From positions 1 to 64,000 of the forward strand of contig NZ_ATWV01000006.1 in assembly GCF_000421345.1 (NCBI RefSeq): a stretch of DNA of 64,000 bases. Reading direction: 5' to 3'. The notes below the pieces were generated by a model. The model searched no databases. It worked only from the letters and a program-made list of their open reading frames with translations, and was not told the origin of the DNA. The position numbers and the translations under genes were made by a program. Of the stretch, positions 25,198 through 35,427 are shown piece after piece; the stretch's first letter is position 1, and the number at the start of each line of letters is the position of its first letter. This stretch comes from Treponema bryantii NK4A124. GTDB taxonomy: Bacteria; Spirochaetota; Spirochaetia; Treponematales; Treponemataceae.

Positions 25198-28100
25198 ATG
25201 CAAACACTTGAATCAATACTTGAATCATACGCATTTGAAAAGATGCAAAATAACGGGCTACTCTTAATACCTCTTCCTACTGGTGCTGGAAAAAGTTATA
25301 CCGTATTCAGTTTTATTCATAACGTGCTTGTTCAACAAAAGACGAATCAACAAATTCTATTTGTTACTTCATTAAAGAAGAATCTCCAGATAGGAGAGCT
25401 TGAAAAACATTTTACAACAGAAGTTGAAAAACAGATTTTCAAAGATAAAGTCATTCTTTTAAAATCAAATCTTGATTGTGTTCTTGATAATTTTTTAAAT
25501 ATAGATAAGAACATTCCTCTTCAAATTAAAGAAACTAGAGAGTACAAACAATTAAATGCAGCGATAAAATATTGTTTTGAAATGGAAAACAATGTACATT
25601 TCAGGACAAATTATCAGGTTATTGATACTGTAAAGAATAAAAAAGATGATATATATGATAAGTATGAACCAAATTTTAGACGAAAGATAAAAGCTATTAT
25701 TAATGAGAAAGTTCCAATAAAATCAGGATATAAACAACGTCTAACTTTTGTAAAAGATAAAATGCCTTGGCTCTTGGAATTATATCCTCAGATATTATCG
25801 AATGAGAAACAAGTCTTTCTTATGAGCATGGATAAATTCTTATTAAGAAATGATACAATAGTTGATAAATCATATTTTGTTTATAAGAAACTTGCAAAAG
25901 ACGCAATTGTATTTATTGATGAATTTGATGCAACAAAAGAAACAATCCTGAGTCGTTTGATTGATAATGCTACTGATTCAAGAATTGACTATGCGATTAC
26001 TTATAAGATGATTCATGATACTCTTGAGCAGGGAATTTTTCCAAGAAACCTTACAACGCCATCTGAGATTACGAAGAAAAGATATGAACAAGGAGGATTG
26101 AGAAAAAGATTAGAAGATGTTATTCCAAACTTAAAAGAACGTTCTGATAAACTCTACAAGCAGTTTAACATGCAGTATTTCTTCAAGAACATTGAAACTG
26201 AAAATGAGGATGCTGCATTCTTATTTCAAGATATACATAGTATTGCAATTTCCAATAAAGATAACAAAAGTAGGATTGTTTTCAAAGAAAATGTATTATC
26301 AAATCTAAATGAAATATATTATTTAGACAGGAAAAGCCCGAGTGAATCTACAGACAATTCAAAAAGCTTTGTGTATATGGTTAAATCTGTTCGTGCATTT
26401 CTCCAAACGTTTAGTGCTTCAGTCCATATATTGGCACTTAATCTACAGCAATTACAAAATGAAAGCGGAATAGAAGATTATACATTAGAGGAAGCTATTC
26501 GTTCAGTTTTAGACATCTTTTTTTCAGGTGACTCTTTTACACGAATAAAAGAATACTTTGTAAAACAAATCCTACTTTATAGAAGTAATTTAGAAGAAAA
26601 CAAGAAGAAGGAATTTGATGGTTCTTTTTTTGAAAATGGATTTTCTTACTATGTTATTGAAGATAATAACAATCATACTTTGCGTTCTGCAATTATGATG
26701 ACTTCTTTGGAATCAACACCAGAAAGAATCCTGTTAGATGTATGCAAAAAAGCAAAAGTCTTTGGTATTTCTGCAACAGCCAACTACAATACCTTGATAG
26801 GTAATTATGCATTGGATGATTATATTATTCCAAAACTGAAGAAGCACTATTATCAATTAAATGAGTCTGAATATGAAGTTTTAGAGAAGCAATTTAATGA
26901 ATCAATAAAACACTATGAAAAAGTGAAGATTCATACTTTACCTATAAATTCTGACTATAATTACAATCGAGATTCTTGGAAAACTGTTTTCAACAAGGAT
27001 GAAGATTGCGAGGAAATATATAACATCCTAAATCAATCAATTCCAGCAACTTTTGACACAAATAATTACTTAAAAAACAGATATCTTAGAATTGCAAAAG
27101 TATTCAAAGTTTTTTTGGAAACAAAAGAAATCAAATCATTTTTATGTATGCTTACGAAGTTCCCTGATGATAAGAATGAACTAAATAAAGGAATACTCCA
27201 GAAACTATTTGAAAAACTATCTCATGGTTCAAAGCTTTTTGATGATACTGTTGTAATATTACGAAGTGGAAATGATTACGAAGTAACAAAGGAAGATTTA
27301 TTAAATAAGTTAGCTCATGGAGAAAAAAAACTTGTTCTTTCTACGTATGCAACAATTGGGGCAGGTCAAAACCTACAATATAAAGTTTTGACGGATATAG
27401 AAACAGAGTTTATTAATGATTTTAAGCCATCAGAAGAAAAAGATTTTGATGCCATATATCTTGATAAACCAACAAACCTTATCAAACAACTCAGAGAATC
27501 AAATACAGAAGAAGACTTTACTGAATACCTTGCACAGTTGGAGTATTTGATGACTTCTGGTGAATTAAGTCGAAAACAAGTTTTTGGTTATGTAGAAGCT
27601 GGATTCAAATACCATTATTACAATTTAGAGAATAGAGTTATTGATGCTTCTAACATAGATAGTTCGACAAATCTTGCAGCAAAAGTGCTGGTACAGGCCG
27701 TTGGCCGATTATGCCGCACTAATAGAAAAAGTAAGAACATTTATATTTACTATGATGACGCAATCAAAGAGATTCTTAATGTAAATACTTGTAAAAAAAA
27801 TCTCCTGAATCCTGAATTCCGGGAATTAATAAAAAACATAGGACAATCTCCAATACCTGATAAAACAATAGAAAGACTATCAGAAGAAGCTATTGAGAAA
27901 TCTGAGGAAGCACTTTCTAGGATTATGAAGTATGTACAGGATGGCCGCAATGGGTGGAAGGATTATGCTATTGAACAATGGCAATTAATCCGCCATTGGG
28001 TTTTACAACATCCAACCTTATCACGAGAAGAATACAATAACTGTGATGATTTGTTCCAACCATTCTATATTGAATTACCAAAGAAAGGTAATAAGGTATG

Positions 28101-28695
28101 GTTCTCAAGAACAGGTGATTATAAGTCAATTAATGATATTTCTTTTGAACCTAAACCAAAGTACGAATGCGTATCGGCAGAATCAGCAAGATTAGAGAAG
28201 TTCTTGCATTTACCAGGAATTCTACAATTATTTGAAAATGAAGGTTTTGCAACTCAGTTCGTGGAGAAAGATTTTATTCTTTGCTCTCCAGTATTTACAA
28301 ATATTTATAAAGGAGCACTTGGGGAATATACCGGTCGTGAAATATTGCGTTATCATGGAATCGAACTTGAAGAAATAACTAATCATGAATTCTTTGAGTT
28401 ATTTGATTTTAAGATTCCTAATAAAGATATATATATTGATTTTAAACACTGGAATCATAATTCTGCATTTAGACCTTATGCAGGTGCATTAAGAGATCAT
28501 ATTTCAGAAAAATTAGACAGAGTGTCAGGGAAAAAAGCTATAATTATAAATTTATTTGCAAACAAAAAAGAGAGTCGTCCTTTTTTGACAAATGAAAGAA
28601 TTATTGAAATTCCATTTCTTTTTGATGACATAACATTTAATGATAATACATTAGCTATTCAAAAATTGATTGACGATATCAAAAGGGAAATTTAA
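25198..28695 (+). CDS. SF2 helicase fused to a C-terminal PD-(D/E)XK nuclease
   Basis: 1165 aa from ATG at 25198. Helicase motifs: Walker A LPLPTGAGKS near residue 30, Walker B VFIDEFDATKE near 240, GISATANYNT near 522 as motif III-like, and VQAVGRLCRTNRKSK near 832 as motif VI. The C-terminal 150 residues look like a restriction-type nuclease: GALGEYTGRE about 1040, ELFDFKIPNKDIYIDFKHW about 1070-1087 with D and D-x-K. It overlaps its downstream partner by 1 nt. A helicase-nuclease with a dedicated unknown partner is typical of defence modules. I cannot place it in a named system. Confidence 0.75.
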   Translation: MQTLESILESYAFEKMQNNGLLLIPLPTGAGKSYTVFSFIHNVLVQQKTNQQILFVTSLKKNLQIGELEKHFTTEVEKQIFKDKVILLKSNLDCVLDNFLNIDKNIPLQIKETREYKQLNAAIKYCFEMENNVHFRTNYQVIDTVKNKKDDIYDKYEPNFRRKIKAIINEKVPIKSGYKQRLTFVKDKMPWLLELYPQILSNEKQVFLMSMDKFLLRNDTIVDKSYFVYKKLAKDAIVFIDEFDATKETILSRLIDNATDSRIDYAITYKMIHDTLEQGIFPRNLTTPSEITKKRYEQGGLRKRLEDVIPNLKERSDKLYKQFNMQYFFKNIETENEDAAFLFQDIHSIAISNKDNKSRIVFKENVLSNLNEIYYLDRKSPSESTDNSKSFVYMVKSVRAFLQTFSASVHILALNLQQLQNESGIEDYTLEEAIRSVLDIFFSGDSFTRIKEYFVKQILLYRSNLEENKKKEFDGSFFENGFSYYVIEDNNNHTLRSAIMMTSLESTPERILLDVCKKAKVFGISATANYNTLIGNYALDDYIIPKLKKHYYQLNESEYEVLEKQFNESIKHYEKVKIHTLPINSDYNYNRDSWKTVFNKDEDCEEIYNILNQSIPATFDTNNYLKNRYLRIAKVFKVFLETKEIKSFLCMLTKFPDDKNELNKGILQKLFEKLSHGSKLFDDTVVILRSGNDYEVTKEDLLNKLAHGEKKLVLSTYATIGAGQNLQYKVLTDIETEFINDFKPSEEKDFDAIYLDKPTNLIKQLRESNTEEDFTEYLAQLEYLMTSGELSRKQVFGYVEAGFKYHYYNLENRVIDASNIDSSTNLAAKVLVQAVGRLCRTNRKSKNIYIYYDDAIKEILNVNTCKKNLLNPEFRELIKNIGQSPIPDKTIERLSEEAIEKSEEALSRIMKYVQDGRNGWKDYAIEQWQLIRHWVLQHPTLSREEYNNCDDLFQPFYIELPKKGNKVWFSRTGDYKSINDISFEPKPKYECVSAESARLEKFLHLPGILQLFENEGFATQFVEKDFILCSPVFTNIYKGALGEYTGREILRYHGIELEEITNHEFFELFDFKIPNKDIYIDFKHWNHNSAFRPYAGALRDHISEKLDRVSGKKAIIINLFANKKESRPFLTNERIIEIPFLFDDITFNDNTLAIQKLIDDIKREI

Positions 28696-30539
28696 TGATG
28701 AATGTAATTTTTAACAAAATTGATATAGATAACTCTTTTTTCAATTATGACAAAATAAACTCTCTTTATGATTTCTTTTTGATTGAAAATAAAGGCAATA
28801 GTTTTAAGCCTGATTCTGATATCCTATATGAACCATTAATCAGAACGAACGTTCTTGCCATTCAATACACAGCAGGGACAAGTTTTATTGTTCTTCTTAA
28901 AAAAGATAGACTAAATAAGTCATTTATCTTGGAAATACTTAATGAGTTTAATAAAGAAAATGACAACAATTTGACCCAGAAACAGTTATATGCACCATTT
29001 GAAAAATATCCTCATTCTATGTTGCAACTTTTCTTTAACTCGTTAGCAAAAAGTAGTTTTAATGAAAACTGCTTCAATATAGCTGGAAAACTGTATTACT
29101 TTTCGGAGATGTGTTCAAAACAAATCTATTGTATTGAATTCAAAATCAATTCTGATTATTCTTTTGAACTAAAATCAAAAACTTTTACAGAGGCTTTAGA
29201 AAAAAGCAAACAAAAAAGATTCATCCTTCAAGTGAATAACATTCTTGCACCGGCTAAAGAAAATACAAAGCAAAAAGCTTATGTGGAATTCCAATATAAG
29301 AATACCAAGCACTCGGTCTCATTTATAGAAACAAGAACCTTACAAGCTTTTGAAGCGTGTAAGACTGGAATTTTTGTAAGACTATTACAAAAGTTTGATA
29401 AATTATACGGAGATATAATTCAATTATATATAAAAACCGAAAGTGATTGGAATAAGCTAGATGTAAAATCTTCTTCAAGTCAAAAGGTTTCTCATATACG
29501 TTATCTAACGGGGCTAATTAAAGGAAATACACTTAATATCGTTGATAAAATTGGAAATAACGCTTCTAAATACTTTTGTGAACAGCTTAAGACATCATAT
29601 GAAAACTTTTTCAATACTGCTGATTTAAAAATCAAACTATCTACAGAAGTTCAAAAAAATGCCTTGAATATCTGTGTTATACATAACAAAACTTATTATG
29701 AAATAAATACAGATGAAAAAGATACTTATGAAAACTCTTCAAAATATATAATACAGAATGTAACAATTGAAGATTTTGTAAAAGGGAAAAAACACGAAAT
29801 ATCAGAAGCTGCTTGTTTAGTTCTTATAAATGAACTAATCGTAAAGAAAGATTTAATTCAGAATCACAAAATCACAATAACAGATTGGTCATCTTTTGGC
29901 TTTAATAATGCCGTAGATTTTTGTTGGCATGAAAAAGAGATTATAAATGAGAAAACAAATGAAGGTATAAATCATTATTACTTCATGGAAATTAAGCCTG
30001 ACGGTAGTTTTGAAATAGGTGAGAAATCGAAAGATTTATTCAATCAGGAAAAGTTTGAAAAAATAGAAGAAATTTTTGAGCTCAATAATATGAAGGCAGA
30101 AAGACATAACAAGTATAATGAAAAATACAAAGGTTGTGTTTTAAACGATAATGAAGAAATTAATATCATACAGGATACGCCTTTAATTATGATGCCGAAT
30201 TCTTCAGAAATTTATGAAGATTTGAAGGTAGGCAAAATTAGCCGTAAAAAAGAAGATCTAATTAAATATTTTTTAGGCTGTTTGGATATCTATTATAAGG
30301 CAACTGAAGATAGCTTCTTATATTCAAGTGGGCAAATTGGAAGTGGAATGAATACTTCAATTGCAAGAGCTTCTCATATCCGAAAAATCATTCCTTACAA
30401 AGATTCACCTTTATTTTTTCAGAATTATTTAGAAACAATGAATGTAACATTTGTACGTAATGGACAGCTTACTGTTATTCCATTTCCTTTTAAATATCTA
30501 AGAGAATATGCAAAACTTTCTGGAAGAGGAATTAGATGA
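28695..30539 (+). CDS. Unrecognised 614-aa partner of the helicase-nuclease
   Basis: No signal peptide, membrane segment or known motif is seen. The protein starts in the TAATG overlap with the helicase-nuclease stop and its own stop overlaps the methyltransferase start, so translation is coupled on both sides. Features for a search: an early block MLQLFFNSLAKSSF, a middle block ISEAACLVLINELIVKKDLI, and a C-terminal block GQIGSGMNTSIARASHIRKI followed by FPFKYLREYAKLSGRGIR. The C-terminal block is the most conserved-looking, with several Arg and Ser. It could be a target-recognition or nucleic-acid-binding subunit. No function is claimed. Confidence 0.7.
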   Translation: MMNVIFNKIDIDNSFFNYDKINSLYDFFLIENKGNSFKPDSDILYEPLIRTNVLAIQYTAGTSFIVLLKKDRLNKSFILEILNEFNKENDNNLTQKQLYAPFEKYPHSMLQLFFNSLAKSSFNENCFNIAGKLYYFSEMCSKQIYCIEFKINSDYSFELKSKTFTEALEKSKQKRFILQVNNILAPAKENTKQKAYVEFQYKNTKHSVSFIETRTLQAFEACKTGIFVRLLQKFDKLYGDIIQLYIKTESDWNKLDVKSSSSQKVSHIRYLTGLIKGNTLNIVDKIGNNASKYFCEQLKTSYENFFNTADLKIKLSTEVQKNALNICVIHNKTYYEINTDEKDTYENSSKYIIQNVTIEDFVKGKKHEISEAACLVLINELIVKKDLIQNHKITITDWSSFGFNNAVDFCWHEKEIINEKTNEGINHYYFMEIKPDGSFEIGEKSKDLFNQEKFEKIEEIFELNNMKAERHNKYNEKYKGCVLNDNEEINIIQDTPLIMMPNSSEIYEDLKVGKISRKKEDLIKYFLGCLDIYYKATEDSFLYSSGQIGSGMNTSIARASHIRKIIPYKDSPLFFQNYLETMNVTFVRNGQLTVIPFPFKYLREYAKLSGRGIR

Positions 30540-31129
30540 CAACAATCGACACCCTATCATACTACAACACAAATACATCCTCTTTCGTTGAATCCACCCA
30601 GTCAGTTCAAATGACTGAAGCCTGGAACAGATTCACATCAATACTTGCATCTTCATCATTAATCTTAGACTTTGGTTGTGGCTCAGGCCGAGATACAAAG
30701 TACTTTCTTGAACATGGATACATAGTAGAAGCAATGGATGGCTCCGAAGAACTATGCAAAGCTGCAAGTAAATTTACTGGAATCACTGTAAAGCATCAGC
30801 TCTTTCAGGACTGGAAGTCAGAAGCAAAATACAACGGCATCTGGGCTTGTTCTTCAATTCTTCATCTGAATAAGAAGGAATTAAAACAGGTTATTGGTAA
30901 TATAAAAGATGCGTTATTGCCTTCCGGAATCTTTTATACATCTTTCAAATATGGTAATTTTGAAGGAGAGCGCAATGGCCGCTACTTTACAGATTTGACT
31001 GAAGCATCTTTTGCAGAATTGATAAACGAAGTTACTGGTTTTGAAATTGTAGAAGAATGGATTACATCGGATGTAAGACCGGGTAGGGAAGAGGAAAAAT
31101 GGCTGAATATAATACTCAAGAAAATATAG
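30536..31129 (+). CDS. Class I SAM-dependent methyltransferase (TehB-like)
   Basis: 197 aa. Motif I LILDFGCGSGRDTKYFLEHG at about 42-61, motif II VEAMDGSEE, motif IV region GIWACSSILHL. This is the small TehB/UbiE-like fold. The DPPY or NPPY of DNA methyltransferases is absent, so a small-molecule or protein substrate is more likely. The gene overlaps the previous stop (ATGA) and the following PLD-helicase start by 31 nt. Small methyltransferases of this type are often found beside PLD-DEAD helicases. Confidence 0.8.
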   Translation: MTTIDTLSYYNTNTSSFVESTQSVQMTEAWNRFTSILASSSLILDFGCGSGRDTKYFLEHGYIVEAMDGSEELCKAASKFTGITVKHQLFQDWKSEAKYNGIWACSSILHLNKKELKQVIGNIKDALLPSGIFYTSFKYGNFEGERNGRYFTDLTEASFAELINEVTGFEIVEEWITSDVRPGREEEKWLNIILKKI

Positions 31130-33705
31130 AACCATTAAACTCCATAACCGGGAACTGTAATCGGAGTAAACAGCTTTATTATCAGCTCAAAGAGGCTTTC
31201 AAAGATGCTGAACGCATAGATTTTATCGTTTCCTTTTTGATGGAATCTGGGATTAAAATGATTCTTCCGGATTTACGGGAAGCAGTTAATCGCGGTGTAA
31301 AAATCAGAATCCTTACTGGTAAATATCTTGGAATTACTCAGCCAACGGCTTTATATCTTTTGAAAAGTGAATTTGGTGATAAGATTGATTTGCGATTTTA
31401 CTACACACAAAATGAACAGTCATTTCATCCAAAGGCATATTTCTTCCACAAGCAATATGGCAGCGATGTTTTTGTAGGCTCTTCAAATATCTCCCGAAGT
31501 GCTTTGACAAACGGGGTAGAGTGGAACTACAGATTGAACAGTAATCAGAATCAGGCTGACTTTGATGAGTTTTATAAAACATTTGAAAATTTGTTTAACA
31601 ATCATTCTGTTGTAATTGATGATGAACAGCTTAAAGAATATGCAAAGAACTGGCATAAACCAGCAGTTGCAAAAGATTTGGATCGTTATAAAGATTCTAC
31701 AGCAAAAACTATTTCTTATGGATACAGCGTTGCTGAGGCAACACCTTCTTATTCAGTTGTTGCTGAAAAATCAGTTGAATATAAAATAGGAAAAACAGAT
31801 TATATAACCTGTGAACCACGTGGAGTTCAAATTGAAGCGCTTTATGCTTTGGAGCAGTCTCGTAAAGAAGGTGCAGATAGAGGCCTTATTCAGGCTGCAA
31901 CAGGTATAGGAAAGACTTATCTTGCTGCTTTTGATTCAAAAAATTATAAGCACGTTTTATTCGTAGCTCATAGAGAAGAAATTATTAATCAGGCTGCTAC
32001 ATCTTTTGCAAATGTTCGTCGCAGTAATGACTACGGCTTTTTCAATGGTAAAGTTCATGATACTAACAAGGCTGTAATTTTTGCTTCTGTTGCTTCACTT
32101 GGAAAAGATGAATATCTGAATAATGAGTTCTTTACTCCAGATTATTTTGATTACATTGTGGTGGATGAATTCCATCATGCAGTAAATAAACAATACGAAA
32201 AAATCATTGAATACTTTAAGCCAAAATTTTTGCTTGGTCTTACAGCGACGCCAGAAAGAACTGATGGAAGAAGTATCTACGAAATATGCGATTACAATGT
32301 TCCCTATGAAATCAATTTATACCAGGCAATAAACCGTGGAATACTTGTTCCTTTCCATTATTATGGTATTTATGATGAAACTGATTATTCAGGATTGAAG
32401 TTTGTAAAAGGCGATTATCTTGAATCTGAATTGAATGTCACATATTTAAATAATAGTGTTCGTGACAATCTGATTTATAAACACTATCTGAAATATCATT
32501 CGCGAAAAGCATTGGGATTCTGCTGTTCTCGCATCCATGCTGAATATATGGCCGGCGTTTTTACCAAGAAAGGAATTCCTGCAGTTGCAGTTTACAGTAA
32601 TGCAGATGGGGAGTATTCAGAAGATAGAGCCCAGGCAATTAAGATGTTGGAAGAGGGGAGAATCAAAATCATCTTCTGCGTTGATATGTTTAATGAAGGT
32701 GTTGATATTCCAGAAGTCGATATGGTTATGTTCCTGCGTCCAACCCAATCCGGAATTGTTTTTCTGCAGCAACTTGGCCGTGGGTTACGTACATCTAAGG
32801 GAAAAGAATACCTGAATGTTCTGGATTTTATTGGAAACTACAGATTTGCAGGCAAGAATATCTCTCTTCTTTCTGAACAGAAATATACAGGTAGTTTAAG
32901 TCAGTTATATGCAGAAACTCATTATCCTGATGGCTGCCTTGTTGATTTTGATATGGAATTGATTGATTTGTTTGAGCGAATGGAAAAACGTACACAATCT
33001 ATTCATCAGACAATTCAGAATGAGTTTAACAGAATCAAAGAATTGCTTGATAAAGTTCCAACACGCATGGAGCTTTTTACTTACATGGATGAAGAAATCT
33101 ACAATCTATGTCTTTCTAATGCAAAAGAAAATCCTTTCAGAGATTATCTTGGATTTTTGGAAAACGAAAGTCTTTTGACGGAAGAAGAAAAGTCTATCCA
33201 TAATTCAATTGCTGGAGATTTCCTAATTGAACTTGAAAGAACTTCTATGACTCGTTCCTATAAGATGCCAGTTCTGTATTCTTTTATTGGAAAGGATTCT
33301 ATCCGACAGGCAGTGACAGAAGAAGAGCTTTTGCAGAAGTGGAAAGAGTTCTTTGCAAAGAATAGAAACTGGAAAGATCTACCTAAAGTTGAATCATACC
33401 AGGATTATTTGAAAATCACAGATAAGGCTCATCTGGATAATATAAAAAAGAACCCAGTGAACTTTTTGAAGCAGTCTGCTCCGGATTTCTTTGTTTCAAA
33501 TGATTCTGCATTAATTGCATTAAGTGATAAATTGACTCCTTTTCTGGCAAATCCAGTTTTTGCCGAACAAGTAAAAGATATTGTTGATTACAGAACAATT
33601 CATTATTACAGTAAGAAGTATAGAGATAGCATCAAAACTCCTATTGAGTATACAATATCCGATCCAGAATATTTGATGGTTGCTGACTCTGGAGAGAAGA
33701 AATAA
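31099..33705 (+). CDS. PLD-domain DEAD/DEAH helicase
   Basis: 868 aa. The N-terminal phospholipase D-type nuclease has one HxK motif, SFHPKAYFF about residue 108 and VGSSNIS shortly after. The helicase follows: Walker A AATGIGKTYLA about 266, DEAH-type VVDEFHHA about 354, LTATPERTDG about 382, and QQLGRGLRTSKGK about 557 as motif VI. A C-terminal region of the DUF3427 type probably completes it. A single PLD half site implies dimerisation for activity. GAGGAAAA before the ATG supports the start although it lies inside the methyltransferase gene. Confidence 0.85.
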   Translation: MAEYNTQENIEPLNSITGNCNRSKQLYYQLKEAFKDAERIDFIVSFLMESGIKMILPDLREAVNRGVKIRILTGKYLGITQPTALYLLKSEFGDKIDLRFYYTQNEQSFHPKAYFFHKQYGSDVFVGSSNISRSALTNGVEWNYRLNSNQNQADFDEFYKTFENLFNNHSVVIDDEQLKEYAKNWHKPAVAKDLDRYKDSTAKTISYGYSVAEATPSYSVVAEKSVEYKIGKTDYITCEPRGVQIEALYALEQSRKEGADRGLIQAATGIGKTYLAAFDSKNYKHVLFVAHREEIINQAATSFANVRRSNDYGFFNGKVHDTNKAVIFASVASLGKDEYLNNEFFTPDYFDYIVVDEFHHAVNKQYEKIIEYFKPKFLLGLTATPERTDGRSIYEICDYNVPYEINLYQAINRGILVPFHYYGIYDETDYSGLKFVKGDYLESELNVTYLNNSVRDNLIYKHYLKYHSRKALGFCCSRIHAEYMAGVFTKKGIPAVAVYSNADGEYSEDRAQAIKMLEEGRIKIIFCVDMFNEGVDIPEVDMVMFLRPTQSGIVFLQQLGRGLRTSKGKEYLNVLDFIGNYRFAGKNISLLSEQKYTGSLSQLYAETHYPDGCLVDFDMELIDLFERMEKRTQSIHQTIQNEFNRIKELLDKVPTRMELFTYMDEEIYNLCLSNAKENPFRDYLGFLENESLLTEEEKSIHNSIAGDFLIELERTSMTRSYKMPVLYSFIGKDSIRQAVTEEELLQKWKEFFAKNRNWKDLPKVESYQDYLKITDKAHLDNIKKNPVNFLKQSAPDFFVSNDSALIALSDKLTPFLANPVFAEQVKDIVDYRTIHYYSKKYRDSIKTPIEYTISDPEYLMVADSGEKK

Positions 33706-33706
33706 C

Positions 33707-33901
33707 ATGAAACTTTTATTCAATGATAATGACACAATTATTAAAGAAGCGCTTCTGAAGGAAGCACATAATAAAGAAGTCTTAATTGCAACTGCATTTT
33801 TCTCTAATTCAAATCTTATTGAACAATTCATAAAGAATAATTGTAAAATTAAAATGATTATTCGACTCAACAAAGGGTCTTCTGCTACAGAACTTCCGTA
33901 G
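33707..33901 (+). pseudogene. N-terminal fragment of a PLD-like protein
   Basis: 64 codons: MKLLFNDNDTIIKEALLKEA, then VLIATAFFSNSNLIEQF and MIIRLNKG, the beginning of a PLD-like domain protein of the kind found in restriction loci. It ends at a stop just after RLNKG, before any HxK motif. A different gene end follows in another frame, so this is one half of a deletion junction near 33880. Confidence 0.55.
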
Positions 33902-34128
33902 ATGGAAAGAAGTTATATGAGCTCCCTTTAATGCAACCAGGAATAAAAAGAAATTATGATAACAAAGCCTGTGAATGGGTTGCAAGAGTTGAATGGATAA
34001 AGACAGTAAGTAGGGAAGATGCATTTTTCTATTCGGGTATCTTTGTCTCAAGAAATACAGTTTGTAAAATAGATAGAGAGAAATATAAAGAGACACTTGA
34101 TTTCTTATTTGAGAAATTTGAAATTTAA
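33877..34128 (+). pseudogene. C-terminal fragment of an unrelated gene
   Basis: An open frame without a convincing start reads CYRTSVDGKKLYELPLMQPG and then EWVARVEWIKTVSREDAFFY to NTVCKIDREKYKETLDFLFE. It looks like a natural protein end, but the upstream part is missing and the frame differs from the PLD fragment before it. The two fragments together mark a deletion at the boundary between the 20-34 kb block and the next system. I do not recognise the family. 34129..34234 contains AT-rich sequence and a TATAAT at 34216. Confidence 0.5.
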
Positions 34129-34234
34129 AAACACAGTACCAAAGTCGAATAAATAGCCTAAAAACTTTTTATAGAAAATGTAAATACTTTAATAATCAAT
34201 TACTTAATGGTAAAATATAATTTAGATAGAAACA

Positions 34235-35425
34235 ATGCAGCTCGGATGGATAGATTTTTCTAAAACAGCAAGAAATAAAATATTATCTGTACTCTCTCTT
34301 CCTGAATTACAAGATACAGTTGATGAATTAGGAATTGGAACAATAAGAGATGGTTTCTCAAATACATTTTTCCCAGGTTCTTCAACCATCCAAACAAGGG
34401 CAAAATATTTTTTTATTGTTCCATATGCATTAATTGATTTAGAAAGAACATTGCCTAAAAGACAAGCGGATTTTTACAACCAGCTATATGATATTGAAAG
34501 AAAATGCGGAGAAAAACTTGTAAATGAACTACAAGTATCAGATGGTGTAATAGGTGTAAGATCTATAAAAAGAGGTGAATGGGTTCAAAGGAAGCCTTCT
34601 GATATTTATTGGGCAGGTCTAAGAGAATATAAAATATTTCTCGGTGATACTCTGTCAGAATATTGCGATTATCTATATGCTCAAGAAATTGAAATTAAGC
34701 AGCAAAAAGATTCATCTAACGTAAATGATGATAAAAATAATAAATTGTATAAGCGTTCCTTTTGGAATATACCAACATATACTAAAGATTGGTTTAATAA
34801 GCTTGATATTGATTTATCAAAAAAAGAAGCTGAATTTTTGAAAGATATGATAATATCTTCAAATAGAGATTCTATGCTTTCATATATTCTGCAAAAGAAT
34901 ATGAAAGAAATCTTAAAATGTAAGACTTTTGAAGAAATCAAGACTTTTATAACTCTATTTCCAGAAAAAATTCAATCTGATTTCCATCATGCAGTATCTT
35001 TCTCTCAATTTAACTATATTCTTAGGGTTTTATATAATGATATAATTTATAAGCATAATAACAATGAAGCAAACAATTTCTTGAATAACCATAAAAATAA
35101 TCTAAATAAATTTGCTAAAATAGATATCAATGAAATTTTAGTTTCTGCAAATTTGTATAATAATGACGTTTTATTAAGTGATTTTTTACAAGATTGTAAA
35201 GATGCTATGTTAGAAAATAATATTGAAAAACTTGAAGCATTAATTGTGGAACGAGAAAGAGATATAAAAGGCGATAATAGAGCAAGAACAATCATAGGAG
35301 TAGAAGATAAATCACAAGATGATTCTGCACAAATCTGGTTTGGGGGAAGAGAATTAAACTATAGATTTACTGATAGAAATGTAAAATCTATATTAAACGA
35401 TATTTTTACTGGTCTCGAAAAATAA
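34235..35425 (+). CDS. DUF6361-family protein
   Basis: 396 aa. The start MQLGWIDFSKTARNKILSVL, LGIGTIRDGFSNTFFPGSST and QTRAKYFFIVPYAL are the family hallmark as I remember DUF6361. The RGEWVQRKPSDIYWAGL block follows. Function is unknown; members occur beside PLD and helicase genes in phage-defence loci. TATAAT at 34216 lies 13 nt before the ATG, so the leader is very short. It is the first gene of a three-gene unit, 2 nt before the PLD protein. Confidence 0.75.
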   Translation: MQLGWIDFSKTARNKILSVLSLPELQDTVDELGIGTIRDGFSNTFFPGSSTIQTRAKYFFIVPYALIDLERTLPKRQADFYNQLYDIERKCGEKLVNELQVSDGVIGVRSIKRGEWVQRKPSDIYWAGLREYKIFLGDTLSEYCDYLYAQEIEIKQQKDSSNVNDDKNNKLYKRSFWNIPTYTKDWFNKLDIDLSKKEAEFLKDMIISSNRDSMLSYILQKNMKEILKCKTFEEIKTFITLFPEKIQSDFHHAVSFSQFNYILRVLYNDIIYKHNNNEANNFLNNHKNNLNKFAKIDINEILVSANLYNNDVLLSDFLQDCKDAMLENNIEKLEALIVERERDIKGDNRARTIIGVEDKSQDDSAQIWFGGRELNYRFTDRNVKSILNDIFTGLEK

Positions 35426-35427
35426 AC

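Noticed and set aside
28695-30539. Argonaute/PIWI-like identity for the 614-aa protein
   Set aside because: No DEDX catalytic pattern or PIWI blocks could be placed; only the helicase neighbourhood suggested it.
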